DNA from: Roseovarius sp. W115
GTDB lineage: Bacteria > Pseudomonadota > Alphaproteobacteria > Rhodobacterales > Rhodobacteraceae
Direction: 5' to 3'
Assembly: GCF_032842945.2 (NCBI RefSeq)
Contig: NZ_CP146606.1
Coordinates: forward strand, 2,484,501-2,548,500
DNA length: 64,000 nucleotides
Below, in pieces: positions 52,574-61,750 of this stretch. A program made the position numbers and the translations under genes. Each line of letters starts with the position of its first letter. Position 1 is the first letter of the stretch. Below the pieces are notes generated by a model that worked only from the letters and a program-made list of their open reading frames with translations, was not told the DNA's origin and made no database searches.

Positions 52574-53992
52574 TCATTTGCCGTCCATATGTTTCTGGAG
52601 GGTATGGGCAATGAGGCTGCCATGACCAAAAAGCGCGCTGTGGCTGCGATGGCGCATGTTTTCCTGCGGCGGATTCTTGATCAGCCGCCAGCCCAACACA
52701 ATCGCGATTGAGGCAAAAATGACGCTGCCAAGCGCCTGTCCGATCAAAACGCCCTGCGCCCCCATCAAGACGCCACCGGCGACGACAAACGGCCATGTGC
52801 CCAGGGTGTTCTGCCCCCAATTCAACCAGGTCGAATAAGACGGGCGACCCAGCGTATTGAACGACGCACTCGCCACAAAGACGGCGCCACTGAAGAACGA
52901 CGAGAGCGCAATGGGAAAGCAGTAGAGGAAAATTAACTCCCTTGTCAGGTTCGCGGCATTGAAAAGATCAGCAACCGGACCCCGGAAGGCCAACAAAATC
53001 ATGGTCACACAGACCACATAGATCGCAACAAACTTGATGGCATCGAGATAGGCGCGTCTGACCCGGTCCACATGGCCGGCCCCGAAATTCTGTCCGATGA
53101 TTGGCCCGATGGCGCCCGACAGAGCCCAAATGACCGAGAAGGCCACTGGCGTCATTCTCCCGATCACGGCCATCCCGGCCACGGCCTCAGACCCGAATTT
53201 CGACATTTCGCGTGTCACGATCGCCGTGCCAATGGGTGTTGCCACACTGGCCAGCACGGCCCGGCTGGCGAAATGTGTCACCGTCTGAAGATCACGCCAG
53301 AGCAAGCGCAAGTTAGGGCGGACAAACGCATTGTGTTTGCGCAACGCGGGATAAAGGGCAAGGCCCAGCGTGACGAACCGCGCTGCGACTGTGGCCCATG
53401 CTGCGCCCGGCAGACCCATGCCAAGCGCGAAGATGAAAATCGGATCAAGCACCGCATTGGTCAGCGCCCCGAAAAGGGATGGGTACATCGCCAACCGATG
53501 CTCACCGTAGCATCTGAGCGATGCGACCGTGACCATCGACAGGCCTGATACCCAAGTGAATGGCACAACAATCCAAAGATAGGTTGCCGCCAGCTCAGCC
53601 ACCTCACCCGTGGCCCCGAGAAGGCCCACGAAAAATTCGACATTAATCAATAAAATCAGAGGAATGGCAATCCCGGTCAGCATAACAAGCATCGCGGTGC
53701 TTGTGGCGTATTCGCGGGCCTCCAGCTCATCCTCCTCGCCGATCGAGCGTGACACCAAAACGCCCGCCGCAACCGACAGGCCAATATTGATTGCGCTGGT
53801 AAAGAACATCAAAGCGCTGGCATAGCCCGCCGCAGCGGCCATCTCCTCGTGCCCGAGCATCGAGATGAAAATCAGGTCAATCAGATCGACCGCATAGATC
53901 GCCATCAGGCCAATGCTGGCCGTGAAAGAGGAAACCGTAACGTGCCGCATGACACTGCCGGTCGTAAATTTCGCGTTGCTCCCGGTCGTCAT
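52574..53992 (-). CDS. MATE family efflux transporter
   Basis: A 472-residue MATE exporter with 12 helices. Features are SIGLMAIYAVDLIDLIFISM, AAAAGYASALMFFTSAINIG, and in the second half IGRMTPVAFSVIWALSGAIG and IGQNFGAGHVDRVRRAYLD. It belongs to the NorM/DinF type and exports organic compounds by cation antiport. It is distinct from the MATE at 2.9 kb. Its promoter must lie in the 375-bp gap before the tRNA gene. Confidence 0.9.
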   Translation of the reverse strand: MTTGSNAKFTTGSVMRHVTVSSFTASIGLMAIYAVDLIDLIFISMLGHEEMAAAAGYASALMFFTSAINIGLSVAAGVLVSRSIGEEDELEAREYATSTAMLVMLTGIAIPLILLINVEFFVGLLGATGEVAELAATYLWIVVPFTWVSGLSMVTVASLRCYGEHRLAMYPSLFGALTNAVLDPIFIFALGMGLPGAAWATVAARFVTLGLALYPALRKHNAFVRPNLRLLWRDLQTVTHFASRAVLASVATPIGTAIVTREMSKFGSEAVAGMAVIGRMTPVAFSVIWALSGAIGPIIGQNFGAGHVDRVRRAYLDAIKFVAIYVVCVTMILLAFRGPVADLFNAANLTRELIFLYCFPIALSSFFSGAVFVASASFNTLGRPSYSTWLNWGQNTLGTWPFVVAGGVLMGAQGVLIGQALGSVIFASIAIVLGWRLIKNPPQENMRHRSHSALFGHGSLIAHTLQKHMDGK

Positions 53993-54367
53993 CTGAGGTC
54001 CCTCATAGTTGGGCCGATCTCCACATCAAAAGCACTGCCAGGGCGCATAAATTCCCCGTTATATGCGACCAGTGTATAAAGGATATACGCAAGCTGGTAG
54101 CTTTGAGTTTCACAGGCCCCAAGCCAATGGGCCTTTCAACTGCGCCTTAGCTGTGATTGGAAAAAATCTGTATGTGTCATTGCCGATCTCGGAGCGAGGG
54201 CAGCGCTTTATCGATAAACCCGTGTCGTTCTGATGAGGTCGGCCCATAAATTGCCTTGCCCGGTGAGGTGGTTTGGACCTTAAGCACGCCTTTTGGAACC
54301 ATGTTATGGCTGTATTGGAGGATGATAGCCCTCAAAAAGTGAATGACTAAAATGGTTTGGGAAGGTT
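53993..54367. other. intergenic region without a supported gene
   Basis: A 375-bp gap between the MATE gene start and tRNA-Glu. It holds the MATE promoter. No attachment site, hairpin or gene is evident. Confidence 0.5.
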
Positions 54368-54442
54368 TGGCAGCCCGTAGGGGAATCGAACCCCTCTTTC
54401 CAGGTTGAAAACCTGGCGTCCTAACCGATAGACGAACGGGCC
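54368..54442 (-). tRNA. tRNA-Glu (UUC)
   Basis: A 75-nt tRNA including an encoded 3' CCA. The acceptor stem pairs GGCCCGT with ACGGGCT (one G-T at the end). The anticodon stem is CCAGG/CCTGG with loop TTTTCAA carrying TTC, and the T arm is AGGGG-TTCGATT-CCCCT. The D arm has GTCTATCGGTTAGGAC. Confidence 0.95.
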
Positions 54443-54544
54443 ATGCCTTGGCGTGAGGCGTTTCCTAGGGAAAACCGGGCCGTTGCGCAAGAGGGATTCG
54501 CAAAAAACCGTGGTTTTCCTAGCTTTGAAAAACAGACGTGTGGC

Positions 54545-55030
54545 TTACTCTGCCTCATCCATCCTGGACGCGTTCAGTTGGGCGTAATTTTCGGGGCCGA
54601 TTTTGTCGAGAAGGTCGAGCTGAGTTTCAAGGAAATCAATGTGGCCTTCTTCGTCTCGTAAAAGACCATCAAAGAGATCCTTTGACACGTGATCCCCAAC
54701 CTTGTCGCAATGTTCTCGGGCTTCTTTATAAAGCGCTCGGGCCTCGTGTTCCGCCGCCAGATCACACTCGAGGGTTTCTTTGGGGGTTTGACCGATGCGC
54801 AGGGCGTCCAGTTTTTGCAGATTGGGGTGACCTTCGAGAAAGATGATGCGCTCCATTAGTTTATCGGCGTGATGCATCTCCTCGATGCTTTCCTCGCGAC
54901 TCTTTTTGGCCATATGGCCGAGGCCCCAGTCCTCCTGCAGTTTGTAGTGCAGCCAATATTGGCTGATCGCGGTCAATTCGCTGCGCAGGGCCGCGTTCAA
55001 ATAGTCGATAACTTTACTGTCGCCTTGCAT
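54545..55030 (-). CDS. bfr: bacterioferritin
   Basis: A 161-residue heme ferritin that stores iron as a 24-mer shell. The diiron site is visible in [33 protein letters not shown] and the later [12 protein letters not shown] and [13 protein letters not shown]. The methionine that binds heme between subunits is in DKLMERI. It begins [12 protein letters not shown] with AAGAG upstream. The bfd gene lies upstream on the same strand and overlaps it by 34 bp. Confidence 0.95.
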   Translation of the reverse strand: MQGDSKVIDYLNAALRSELTAISQYWLHYKLQEDWGLGHMAKKSREESIEEMHHADKLMERIIFLEGHPNLQKLDALRIGQTPKETLECDLAAEHEARALYKEAREHCDKVGDHVSKDLFDGLLRDEEGHIDFLETQLDLLDKIGPENYAQLNASRMDEAE

Positions 55031-55272
55031 TCTCTTTTTTCCTGTGTTGATCCGCATCTTATGTTGCGGAGTTCCATGGGTACTTCCAGATTGGGGTTGC
55101 TGCGCATCGTCGCCAGAAAAAGCGACATGCATCCGCCGCAATCCGCCGACTTTCCAAGTGCTTTGTATACTTTGCCAGGTGTGATCAGTGTGGTGTGATC
55201 AGAGGCCCGCATCCAGTTTATTGCGGCGTGAACGTCGCGGTCGGTAATGGTTCGGCAGTGACAGATGATCAT
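54997..55272 (-). CDS. bfd: bacterioferritin-associated ferredoxin
   Basis: A 91-residue [2Fe-2S] protein of the Bfd/BFD-like family. The cluster ligands are in [13 protein letters not shown] and [12 protein letters not shown]. It reduces ferric iron inside bacterioferritin to release it. The C-terminal tail (about 30 residues past the Bfd core) overlaps bfr and is rich in basic residues. It is first in bfd-bfr, behind two dyads at 55308-55342. Confidence 0.88.
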   Translation of the reverse strand: MIICHCRTITDRDVHAAINWMRASDHTTLITPGKVYKALGKSADCGGCMSLFLATMRSNPNLEVPMELRNIRCGSTQEKRECKATVKLSTI

Positions 55273-55307
55273 GTGATAACCCACACGGTTGCAATTGCGC
55301 AGGTTTA

Positions 55308-55330
55308 TTCCTGACTAATAAAATCAGGAA
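55308..55330. promoter_or_regulatory. iron-regulator-like dyad A upstream of bfd
   Basis: TTCCTGA and TCAGGAA are perfect inverted arms separated by nine bases (CTAATAAAA). It lies 36 bp upstream of the bfd start. A second dyad overlaps it. Iron-responsive regulators such as Irr, IscR or Fur-type proteins are the likely binders. Confidence 0.6.
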
Positions 55331-55342
55331 AGTCAATCCTGA
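55324..55342. promoter_or_regulatory. iron-regulator-like dyad B, overlapping dyad A
   Basis: TCAGGA and TCCTGA are perfect inverted arms with a 7-base spacer, and the left arm is shared with dyad A. The two overlapping sites could bind two regulator dimers or alternative regulators. Confidence 0.55.
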
Positions 55343-55387
55343 CAATTTTGCTAAGCCAATCTGTCGCAGGCTTGCAGTGAGCTTTCG

Positions 55388-57130
55388 TCAAGCGAGGGCA
55401 GCATCTTCCAGCCGCAGTTGCACGGTCTGGCGGCCGCCCCAAGTGTTGATGTCGAGCCGTCCGGCCAGGTGGAAACGTGCGCCGCCATGTTGTTCCAAGG
55501 CCTGCCCGAGCGGCGTGTCAAAGGCCCCAAAAGCAATGGCATCAAGCGTGGGGCCGGTGCCGTCGCCAAAGCGCAATTTCAGGTGGCTGTCGCCGACGCG
55601 TTTGGCAAAACTAACACCTTGATCGGCAAAGGCGTAACGGGGGCCCGGCGCGCCTGCGCCGAAAGGGCCAGCGGCCTCAATCTGTTCGACAAGCTCGGTT
55701 GTGGCCCCGCCCGGCATCAGCAACCCGTCCAGTCGCAAATCAGCCGGGCCGGATTGGCCCGCGCCCTGTTTCGCCAGAAGCTTGGAGAGCCGGTCCATGG
55801 CGGCCTCAAGTTTTTCTCGTGCGACGGTCAGACCGGCGGCCATTTTGTGCCCGCCGCCTTTGATCAAAAGCCCCTCTGCGGCCAATTTCTGGATCGCATG
55901 TCCCAGATCGACGCCTGAGACTGAGCGCCCCGAACCTTTGCCTTCATCACCGTCGAAGCCTATGACAATGGCAGGGCGGTTGGTGGCCTCTTTCAGGCGT
56001 GAGGCGACGATGCCGACAACACCGGGATGCCAGCCGTCTCCGGCGGCCCAGACAAGCGGGGCCTCCAGCCCGCGCTCTTCGGCCTGATCCAGTGCAGCAG
56101 CGCGGACACCTGCTTCAACATCTTGCCGTTCTACATTGAGTTCGTTGAGTTTTTCGGCCAGAGACTTGGCTTCATGGAGGTCATTGCACGCCAGAAGACG
56201 CGCCCCCAGATCGGCGCGCCCAACACGTCCCCCGGCATTCACGCGCGGCCCAAAAACAAAGCCGAGGTGATAGGCATTGGGCGCAGCATCAAGCCGAGCC
56301 ACATCGGACAGCGCCACAAGCCCCGGGCGGGCGCGGTTGGCCATCACGGACAGACCTGTGCGCACAAAGGCGCGGTTCACATCGCGCAGCGGGGCTACAT
56401 CTGCGACCGTTGCCAGCGCCACGAGGTCGAGCATGGCCATGAGGTCGGGGCCTCGCTTGCCTGCCTCACGCAGTTGGCGGCCGGCCTCGACCAGCATAAG
56501 AAACACGACAGCCGCAGCGCAGAGATGCGCCAGTTCGCCGCTCTCGTCTTGGCGGTTGGGGTTCACCACGGCCAAAGCGGGCGGCAGGGTTTCACCTCCC
56601 AGATGGTGATCCAGCACGATCACGTCCGCGCCCTTTGCCGCGGCCAGTGCATCGTGGCTGAGCGTGCCGCAATCAACGCAGAGGATCAGGTCATGCGCCG
56701 CCGCAAGTTCGGCCATGGCCGGGGCATTGGGGCCATAGCCTTCGTCGATGCGGTCCGGCACATAGAGGGTAGCGGCGCGCCCCATCTGACGCAGCCAGTC
56801 GATCAGCAGTGCTGCCGAGGATCCGCCATCGACATCATAATCGGCGAATACAGCGATTTTTTCTTTTGCATCCACAGCCTGCAAAAACCGCGCAGCGGCA
56901 GCTTCCATATCTTTCAAACTGCGCGGATCAGGCATCAGGTCGCGCAGCTTGGGCGCAAGATAAGCCTCCGCTGCGTCGCTGGAGACACCAAGGCGGCTCA
57001 GGGTTTGGCACAAAGCGCGGGGCAGGGCGGTGGCCTGCGCCATGGCCTCGGCCAGCCGGTCTGTCTCGGGAGAGGGGCCGACCCATTGTCGGCCCGTCAG
57101 GGAAGAGGTGACGCCGAGAAAGCCGGTCAC
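55388..57130 (-). CDS. recJ: single-stranded-DNA-specific exonuclease RecJ
   Basis: A 580-residue 5'-3' ssDNA exonuclease of the DHH family, acting in recombination and mismatch repair. Motifs are AVFADYDVDGGSSAALL, LCVDCGTLSHDALAAA, IVLDHHLGGETLPPA and AVVNPNR in the DHH domain, and GGGHKMAAGLTV in the DHHA1 domain. The C-terminal OB domain (residues about 440-580) ends QTVQLRLEDAALA. It overlaps glpX by 4 bp. Confidence 0.96.
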   Translation of the reverse strand: MTGFLGVTSSLTGRQWVGPSPETDRLAEAMAQATALPRALCQTLSRLGVSSDAAEAYLAPKLRDLMPDPRSLKDMEAAAARFLQAVDAKEKIAVFADYDVDGGSSAALLIDWLRQMGRAATLYVPDRIDEGYGPNAPAMAELAAAHDLILCVDCGTLSHDALAAAKGADVIVLDHHLGGETLPPALAVVNPNRQDESGELAHLCAAAVVFLMLVEAGRQLREAGKRGPDLMAMLDLVALATVADVAPLRDVNRAFVRTGLSVMANRARPGLVALSDVARLDAAPNAYHLGFVFGPRVNAGGRVGRADLGARLLACNDLHEAKSLAEKLNELNVERQDVEAGVRAAALDQAEERGLEAPLVWAAGDGWHPGVVGIVASRLKEATNRPAIVIGFDGDEGKGSGRSVSGVDLGHAIQKLAAEGLLIKGGGHKMAAGLTVAREKLEAAMDRLSKLLAKQGAGQSGPADLRLDGLLMPGGATTELVEQIEAAGPFGAGAPGPRYAFADQGVSFAKRVGDSHLKLRFGDGTGPTLDAIAFGAFDTPLGQALEQHGGARFHLAGRLDINTWGGRQTVQLRLEDAALA

Positions 57131-58086
57131 GCGACCGGGTGGCGGCAGGTCATGACACGGCGTTCTCCGGTGGACGAACGCAGGAGAAGCGTTTGTGTCT
57201 CAACATACCCCGCACCGGGCTTCAAACCGGCCACAAGTGAGCCTTGCGTGACACCAGTGGCGGCAAAAATGACATCGGACGAAACCAACTCATCGCGGCT
57301 ATAGACCCGGTCAAGATCGGTGATCCCCGCCTTGGCGGCGCGGCCTCTCTCGTCATCGTTGCGGAACAAGAGCCGCCCCCAGATTTGCCCGCCCAGGCAT
57401 TTCAACGCGCCTGCGGCCAGCACACCTTCGGGTGCGCCACCAGAGCCCATATACATGTCGATGCCGGTGGCTTCGGGGTCGGTGCAATGCATGACACCGG
57501 CCACATCGCCATCGCCGATCAGATACACGGCAGCACCCGTGCTGCGCAGGGCGGCGATGGTGTCTTCGTGGCGGGGGCGTTCCAGAACGCAGACGGTGAT
57601 GTCGGATGGGGCACAGCCTTTGGCCTTGGCCAGGGCTGTGACGCGCTCTTCGGGCGACATATCCAGCGAGACCACGTCCTTGGGGTAGCCCGGACCAATG
57701 GCCAGCTTGTCCATATAGACATCCGGTGCATGCAGCATGGTGCCACGCGGGGCCATAGAGATCACGGTCAGCGCGTTGGGCATGGCTTTGGCGGTGATGG
57801 TGGTGCCTTCCAGCGGATCGAGCGCGATGTCCACGGCGGGACCAGTGCCGCTGCCGACCTCTTCGCCGATATAGAGCATCGGGGCCTCATCGCGTTCGCC
57901 CTCGCCGATGACCACGGTGCCCGCGATGTCCATCTTGCCCAGTTCCTCCCGCATGGCGTTCACAGCGGCCTGATCGGCGGCTTTCTCGTCGCCATGGCCG
58001 ATCAGCGGGCGACAGGCCAACGCGGCCTGCTCGGACACGCGCGCCAGAGCCAGCGAGAGCGTGGCGTCATCAAAGTCTTGGGTCAT
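57127..58086 (-). CDS. glpX: class II fructose-1,6-bisphosphatase
   Basis: A 319-residue GlpX-type FBPase. It converts fructose 1,6-bisphosphate to fructose 6-phosphate in gluconeogenesis and the Calvin-type cycle. Metal and substrate motifs are GEGERDEAPMLYIGEEVG, IALDPLEGTTITAK and GSGGAPEGVLAAGALKCLGG. Start at 58086. It lies between hom and recJ in the same orientation and overlaps recJ. Confidence 0.95.
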   Translation of the reverse strand: MTQDFDDATLSLALARVSEQAALACRPLIGHGDEKAADQAAVNAMREELGKMDIAGTVVIGEGERDEAPMLYIGEEVGSGTGPAVDIALDPLEGTTITAKAMPNALTVISMAPRGTMLHAPDVYMDKLAIGPGYPKDVVSLDMSPEERVTALAKAKGCAPSDITVCVLERPRHEDTIAALRSTGAAVYLIGDGDVAGVMHCTDPEATGIDMYMGSGGAPEGVLAAGALKCLGGQIWGRLLFRNDDERGRAAKAGITDLDRVYSRDELVSSDVIFAATGVTQGSLVAGLKPGAGYVETQTLLLRSSTGERRVMTCRHPVA

Positions 58087-58158
58087 AAAAGCTCCTTCGG
58101 GCTCAAATCGCGAAAATCATTAGCTGCCAGGCAGCAATTGCACAAGGAAAAGGGTGGG

Positions 58159-59445
58159 TTAAACGCTTTCGATCCGAAGCGCTACGGGCGCGCCTGTGAG
58201 CACATCCAGATTAGTCATCTCGGTCAACGCCTCATCCAAAGCGGCAGGTGCGGTTTTGTGCGTGACGATCAGCACAGGGGCGGTTTCATCATCATGCCGG
58301 TACTGCCGCATGCGGTCGATCGAGACACCGGCGTTGCCCAGAACGGTGGCAACCTTGGCCAGCGCACCAGGTTTATCATGCAATGCCATGCGCAGGTAAT
58401 AGGGAACTGGCGTTGCGGCGGTGGCAGGTGAGGTTTCGGCCAGTTCCTTGGCTGGGATGCCAAAGGTCGAGATGCGCAAACCGCGTGCGATGTCCATCAC
58501 ATCGCCCATAACCGCGCTGGCTGTTGGCCCCATGCCTGCGCCTGGCCCACGTAGAACCACTTGTTCGACTGCGTCGCCTTCGAGAACGACCATGTTGGTG
58601 CCGCCTTCGAGCTGACCCAAGGGGCTGCTGGCTGGCACAAGGCAGGGGGACATACGCTGTTCGAGGCCCCGCCCGGTCTTGCGCGCGACGCCCAAAAGCT
58701 TGATGCGATAGCCCATATCGGCGGCCTGATGGATGTCTTCGATGGTAATGTTTTGAATGCCTTCGAGCGAGACACCGTCAAAATCCACCTGCGTGCCAAA
58801 GGCGATCGAGGCCAGCAGGGCCAGCTTGTGCCCGGCATCAATGCCGCCCACATCCAGGGTCGGATCGGCCTCAAGATAGCCCAGTTGATTGGCTTCTTCA
58901 AAGACCTCGTCATAGGGCAGGCCCGCGCTTTGCATGCGGGTCAGGATATAGTTGCAGGTGCCGTTCATCACACCCATAACGCGGGTGATCTCGTTTCCGG
59001 CCAGACCCTCGGTTAGGGATTTGATCACCGGAATGCCGCCTGCGACCGCCGCTTCAAAGCGCAGCACGTGACCTGCGTCTTCTGCGGACTGCGCCAAGCC
59101 ATTGCCATGCAGCGCCAGAAGCGCCTTGTTGGCAGTGACAACGTCCTTGCCCGCGTCAATCGCAGCTTCGGTGGCCGCCTTGGCCGGGCCATCCGAACCG
59201 CCCATCAGCTCGACAAACACATCCACGTCGTCACGTGTGGCCAGTTTCACCGGGTCATCTTCCCACGCGTAACCAGTCAACGACACGCCGCGATCTTTGT
59301 CGCGGGAGCGGGCGGAAACTGCGGTTATCTCAATGGCGCGTCCTGCACGCTGTGCCAGCAGGTTTGCCTTTTGGCGCACAATTTTCACCACGCCGGTGCC
59401 AACAGTGCCCAATCCGGCAATCCCAAGACGTAGAGGGGCGGTCAT
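58159..59445 (-). CDS. hom: homoserine dehydrogenase
   Basis: A 428-residue enzyme that reduces aspartate semialdehyde to homoserine for threonine and methionine synthesis. The NAD-binding motif is GIAGLGTVGTGVV; catalytic segments are NKALLALHGNGL, EAAVAGGIPVIKSL and NGTCNYILTRM. A C-terminal ACT domain (from about 355, YYLRMALHDKPGALAKVATVLG) would give allosteric threonine control. Start at 59445 has GGAG eight bases upstream. glpX follows 72 bp downstream. Confidence 0.96.
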   Translation of the reverse strand: MTAPLRLGIAGLGTVGTGVVKIVRQKANLLAQRAGRAIEITAVSARSRDKDRGVSLTGYAWEDDPVKLATRDDVDVFVELMGGSDGPAKAATEAAIDAGKDVVTANKALLALHGNGLAQSAEDAGHVLRFEAAVAGGIPVIKSLTEGLAGNEITRVMGVMNGTCNYILTRMQSAGLPYDEVFEEANQLGYLEADPTLDVGGIDAGHKLALLASIAFGTQVDFDGVSLEGIQNITIEDIHQAADMGYRIKLLGVARKTGRGLEQRMSPCLVPASSPLGQLEGGTNMVVLEGDAVEQVVLRGPGAGMGPTASAVMGDVMDIARGLRISTFGIPAKELAETSPATAATPVPYYLRMALHDKPGALAKVATVLGNAGVSIDRMRQYRHDDETAPVLIVTHKTAPAALDEALTEMTNLDVLTGAPVALRIESV

Positions 59446-59557
59446 GGCAGTCTCCATTTACTGGATGTGTTGCGGTTGGGGGCGATGTACCGCGCTCCGC
59501 GCGCGCTTGCAACGCAGCTTTTTCGTGGCCTTGACGCCTGACTGGTGCGCTGTCTGA

Positions 59558-59893
59558 TCAACCTTCGGCGGGGATGTCGGGCTTTTGTTCAAGCCGCGCG
59601 CGTGCCGACTTATTGAGCACAGTGCCCTTGAGGCGGGCTGCTCGGCTGCGCAGAGCTGCGGCGCGGGCCTCCAGTGAGGTTGTGGTTGTGTCAGTCACTT
59701 GTTGCTGAGGAGCGTCTGCCAGAAGGACTTCTACCGGAACGAGGGCGGGAAAACCTCCGCTGCGCGCTTCGGCACTGACACTTTGGTTCAATTCTGGAAA
59801 CTGCGTGCAGGCTGCAAGGGCAATGCCGCCCAAAAGAAGGGTGCCCCGGCGCAGCGGCGCGAAAGACAGACGGCTTTGCAAGTCAGAACGCAT
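59558..59893 (-). CDS. putative small lipoprotein
   Basis: A 111-residue protein with a lipoprotein signal: hydrophobic core TLLLGGIALAAC, with lipobox LAAC, so Cys29 would be lipidated. The mature part is short and helical (SLEARAAALRSRAARLKG). No family recognised. It lies 113 bp from hom in the same direction and diverges from the TetR gene. Confidence 0.75.
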   Translation of the reverse strand: MRSDLQSRLSFAPLRRGTLLLGGIALAACTQFPELNQSVSAEARSGGFPALVPVEVLLADAPQQQVTDTTTTSLEARAAALRSRAARLKGTVLNKSARARLEQKPDIPAEG

Positions 59894-59944
59894 AACAACC
59901 TCATGCCATTACTTCGGGGGCACAGGCAAGCAGGGCTTTTATAT

Positions 59945-59956
59945 GAACATTTGTTC
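59945..59956. promoter_or_regulatory. TetR autooperator-like dyad
   Basis: GAACA and TGTTC are inverted arms with a two-base spacer, 17 bp upstream of the TetR ATG at 59973. A short dyad just before a TetR start is a common autoregulation site. It also lies between the TetR gene and the divergent lipoprotein gene. Confidence 0.5.
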
Positions 59957-59972
59957 AGTTAAGTCTTTCGGC

Positions 59973-60569
59973 ATGGCACGTACACAGGGATCTCATTCCG
60001 ATATCACCGGCCCCAAGGTCCGCGAGGCCGCGCTCAGACTTTTCGCGCGGCACGGGTTTGCTGCTGTGTCGATGCGCCAAATTGCAACCGAGGTCGGAGT
60101 GCAGGCCGGGGCGCTTTATAACTATACCTCTGATAAACAAAGCCTTTTGTTTGATCTTCTAAAGGCACATATGGATGGCCTATTGGCGGGCTGGAAGCAG
60201 GAAGCAGTCCGGTTAGAGGCCTCTGACCCGCGCGCGGCGCTGGAGGCGTTTACGCGGTTTCATATTCGCTTCAATACGCAGCGGGCCGATGCGGTGTTCA
60301 TTTCCTATATGGAACTGCGCAATCTGAGTCCTGAGAATTTTGAGGCGATAGGCGCCTTGCGGCGAACCTATGAGTCGTCTTTGGAAGACATTCTTGCACA
60401 AGGCGCGCGTTTGGGGGTGTTCTCGGTACAAGAACCGCGCATCACAGCGATGGCGTTGATTGCGATGCTGACCGGGGTTAACACCTGGTTTCGTGAGCAA
60501 GGGCGGCTTTCGCTGCCTGAGGTGGAAACGCTATATTGGAACATGGTGCGACAGACCGTGGGCGCGTAG
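59973..60569 (+). CDS. TetR/AcrR family transcriptional regulator
   Basis: A 198-residue TetR regulator. The helix-turn-helix is at about residues 15-60 (REAALRLFARHGFAAVSMRQ, EVGVQAGALYNYTSDKQSLL). The ligand domain resembles the TetR_C group of acyl-CoA and branched-chain degradation regulators. ATG at 59973 is chosen because it begins right after the GAACATTTGTTC dyad; a longer frame from 59805 has no support. The membrane protein gene follows after 30 bp. Confidence 0.88.
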   Translation: MARTQGSHSDITGPKVREAALRLFARHGFAAVSMRQIATEVGVQAGALYNYTSDKQSLLFDLLKAHMDGLLAGWKQEAVRLEASDPRAALEAFTRFHIRFNTQRADAVFISYMELRNLSPENFEAIGALRRTYESSLEDILAQGARLGVFSVQEPRITAMALIAMLTGVNTWFREQGRLSLPEVETLYWNMVRQTVGA

Positions 60570-60599
60570 GCCCAAAACGAGAGCCGGGCAGGAACGAAA

Positions 60600-61078
60600 A
60601 TGACGTCTGATTCAGAGATTCTGGCGATTGTGCGCGCTTCACCCGGGCGTCGTGTGCTTGGGGTCAGCGCAATGGGAGTTTTGGGACTACTGACGGTCTA
60701 TGTGGCTATGGCACGACCGCCAGATGCATTGGTCTGGCAGGCGTTTTTACTCTTGATCGGCGGACTATCTCTTTGGCTGGCTGATGCGATGCGCCGGGCC
60801 ACGGCGCTTGCGGTGGAGCTCACGCGAGACGGATTGCGGACCAGCGACGGAGAGGTGATTGCCCCGCTGGATCAGATCGAGACGCTGGATCGTGGGATAT
60901 TTGCCTTCAAGCCGTCCAATGGGTTTCTGATCAAGCTCAAAAGAAAGCCCCGGCGCGATGGCAGCCGGGGCTTTGGTGGCGTTTTGGCAAGCGGATTGGC
61001 GTCGGAGGTGTCACACCGGGCGCGCAATCACGGGCCATGGCCGATATCGTCACAGCGCTGATGCGCGATGACATATAG
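60600..61078 (+). CDS. small membrane protein, frameshifted near the 3' end
   Basis: A protein with two N-terminal helices ([35 protein letters not shown]) and a cytoplasmic PH-like strand region ([20 protein letters not shown]). The open frame ends at 61061 after a low-quality tail. One base over, near 60957, the other frame reads [20 protein letters not shown] and ends at 61078. That tail is the kind found in this family, so one base is probably missing near CGCGATGG. Function unknown. Confidence 0.65.
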
Positions 61079-61099
61079 ACTTGGGGCACGGTTGATAGA

Positions 61100-61750
61100 T
61101 CACGTACCGCCGTCGTTGTTGTTTGCAGTTGAGTCGTCATCGTCGCTGGCGTCCGGTGGCGTGCCGTCATCAGGGCCGCAAACACCCTCGTAGCAAACCT
61201 GAGATGCGAAACGGATCGCTGTGAACATGCGCGTGTCTACCAAGAAGCGATCCAGTGCGAGCCCCAAAAACGGCTCGTAGAACGAATTGGATTCGACCAA
61301 AATGATCTGATCTCCATTGTCGACAATAGGAAGTGTGTCATGCGCGTTCCGCACATCATCGGTCTCAAGCGGATCAAGCGTTGTTCCCGTGCCGCGCAGC
61401 TGTGACCAGACCACCTCGTAGATGTCGTTGATCTCATCGTATTGAACAACCGAAACCCGCATCAGATTGGTGCCTGTATCGTTGGACATCTCGTTGAACA
61501 ACGTCATGGCGTTGTCCAGATAAGCTACGTTCAGACCTTCTTCGCGGGTTTCACGCGAAATCATATCCGCTACGGTGTAGGTGGCTTTTTCACGTACGCT
61601 TTTGTAGCGGTGCACCTCAAAGAATTCGTATGTGGCGGCGATCCCCCAAAAGAGCAGAGGGATCGTGATCACCGCTTCAACCGTGAAGGAGCCGCGTGTT
61701 TCTTTCGCAAAACTTTCCAAAGCTGTTTTGATACGTGCATAGACTAACAT
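61100..61750 (-). CDS. TadE-like pilus pseudopilin-type protein
   Basis: A 216-residue protein with a TadE-type N-terminus: cytoplasmic basic segment, the motif GSFTVEAVITIPLLFWGI forming the first helix, and a large periplasmic domain. The C-terminus is acidic and low complexity (PDASDDDDSTANNNDGG). TadE and TadF proteins are pseudopilins of the Flp/Tad secretion system. Its ATG overlaps the stop of the next TadE gene (TGATG). Confidence 0.88.
   Translation of the reverse strand: MLVYARIKTALESFAKETRGSFTVEAVITIPLLFWGIAATYEFFEVHRYKSVREKATYTVADMISRETREEGLNVAYLDNAMTLFNEMSNDTGTNLMRVSVVQYDEINDIYEVVWSQLRGTGTTLDPLETDDVRNAHDTLPIVDNGDQIILVESNSFYEPFLGLALDRFLVDTRMFTAIRFASQVCYEGVCGPDDGTPPDASDDDDSTANNNDGGT

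Noticed and set aside
56027..57304. Long open frame (425 codons) on the plus strand opposite recJ
   Set aside because: It lies antisense to a clear RecJ protein with all family motifs and has a composition typical of the complementary strand of GC-rich genes.
57244..58431. 395-codon plus-strand frame opposite glpX and hom
   Set aside because: Antisense to two well-supported genes; Gly/His/Arg-rich with no domain.
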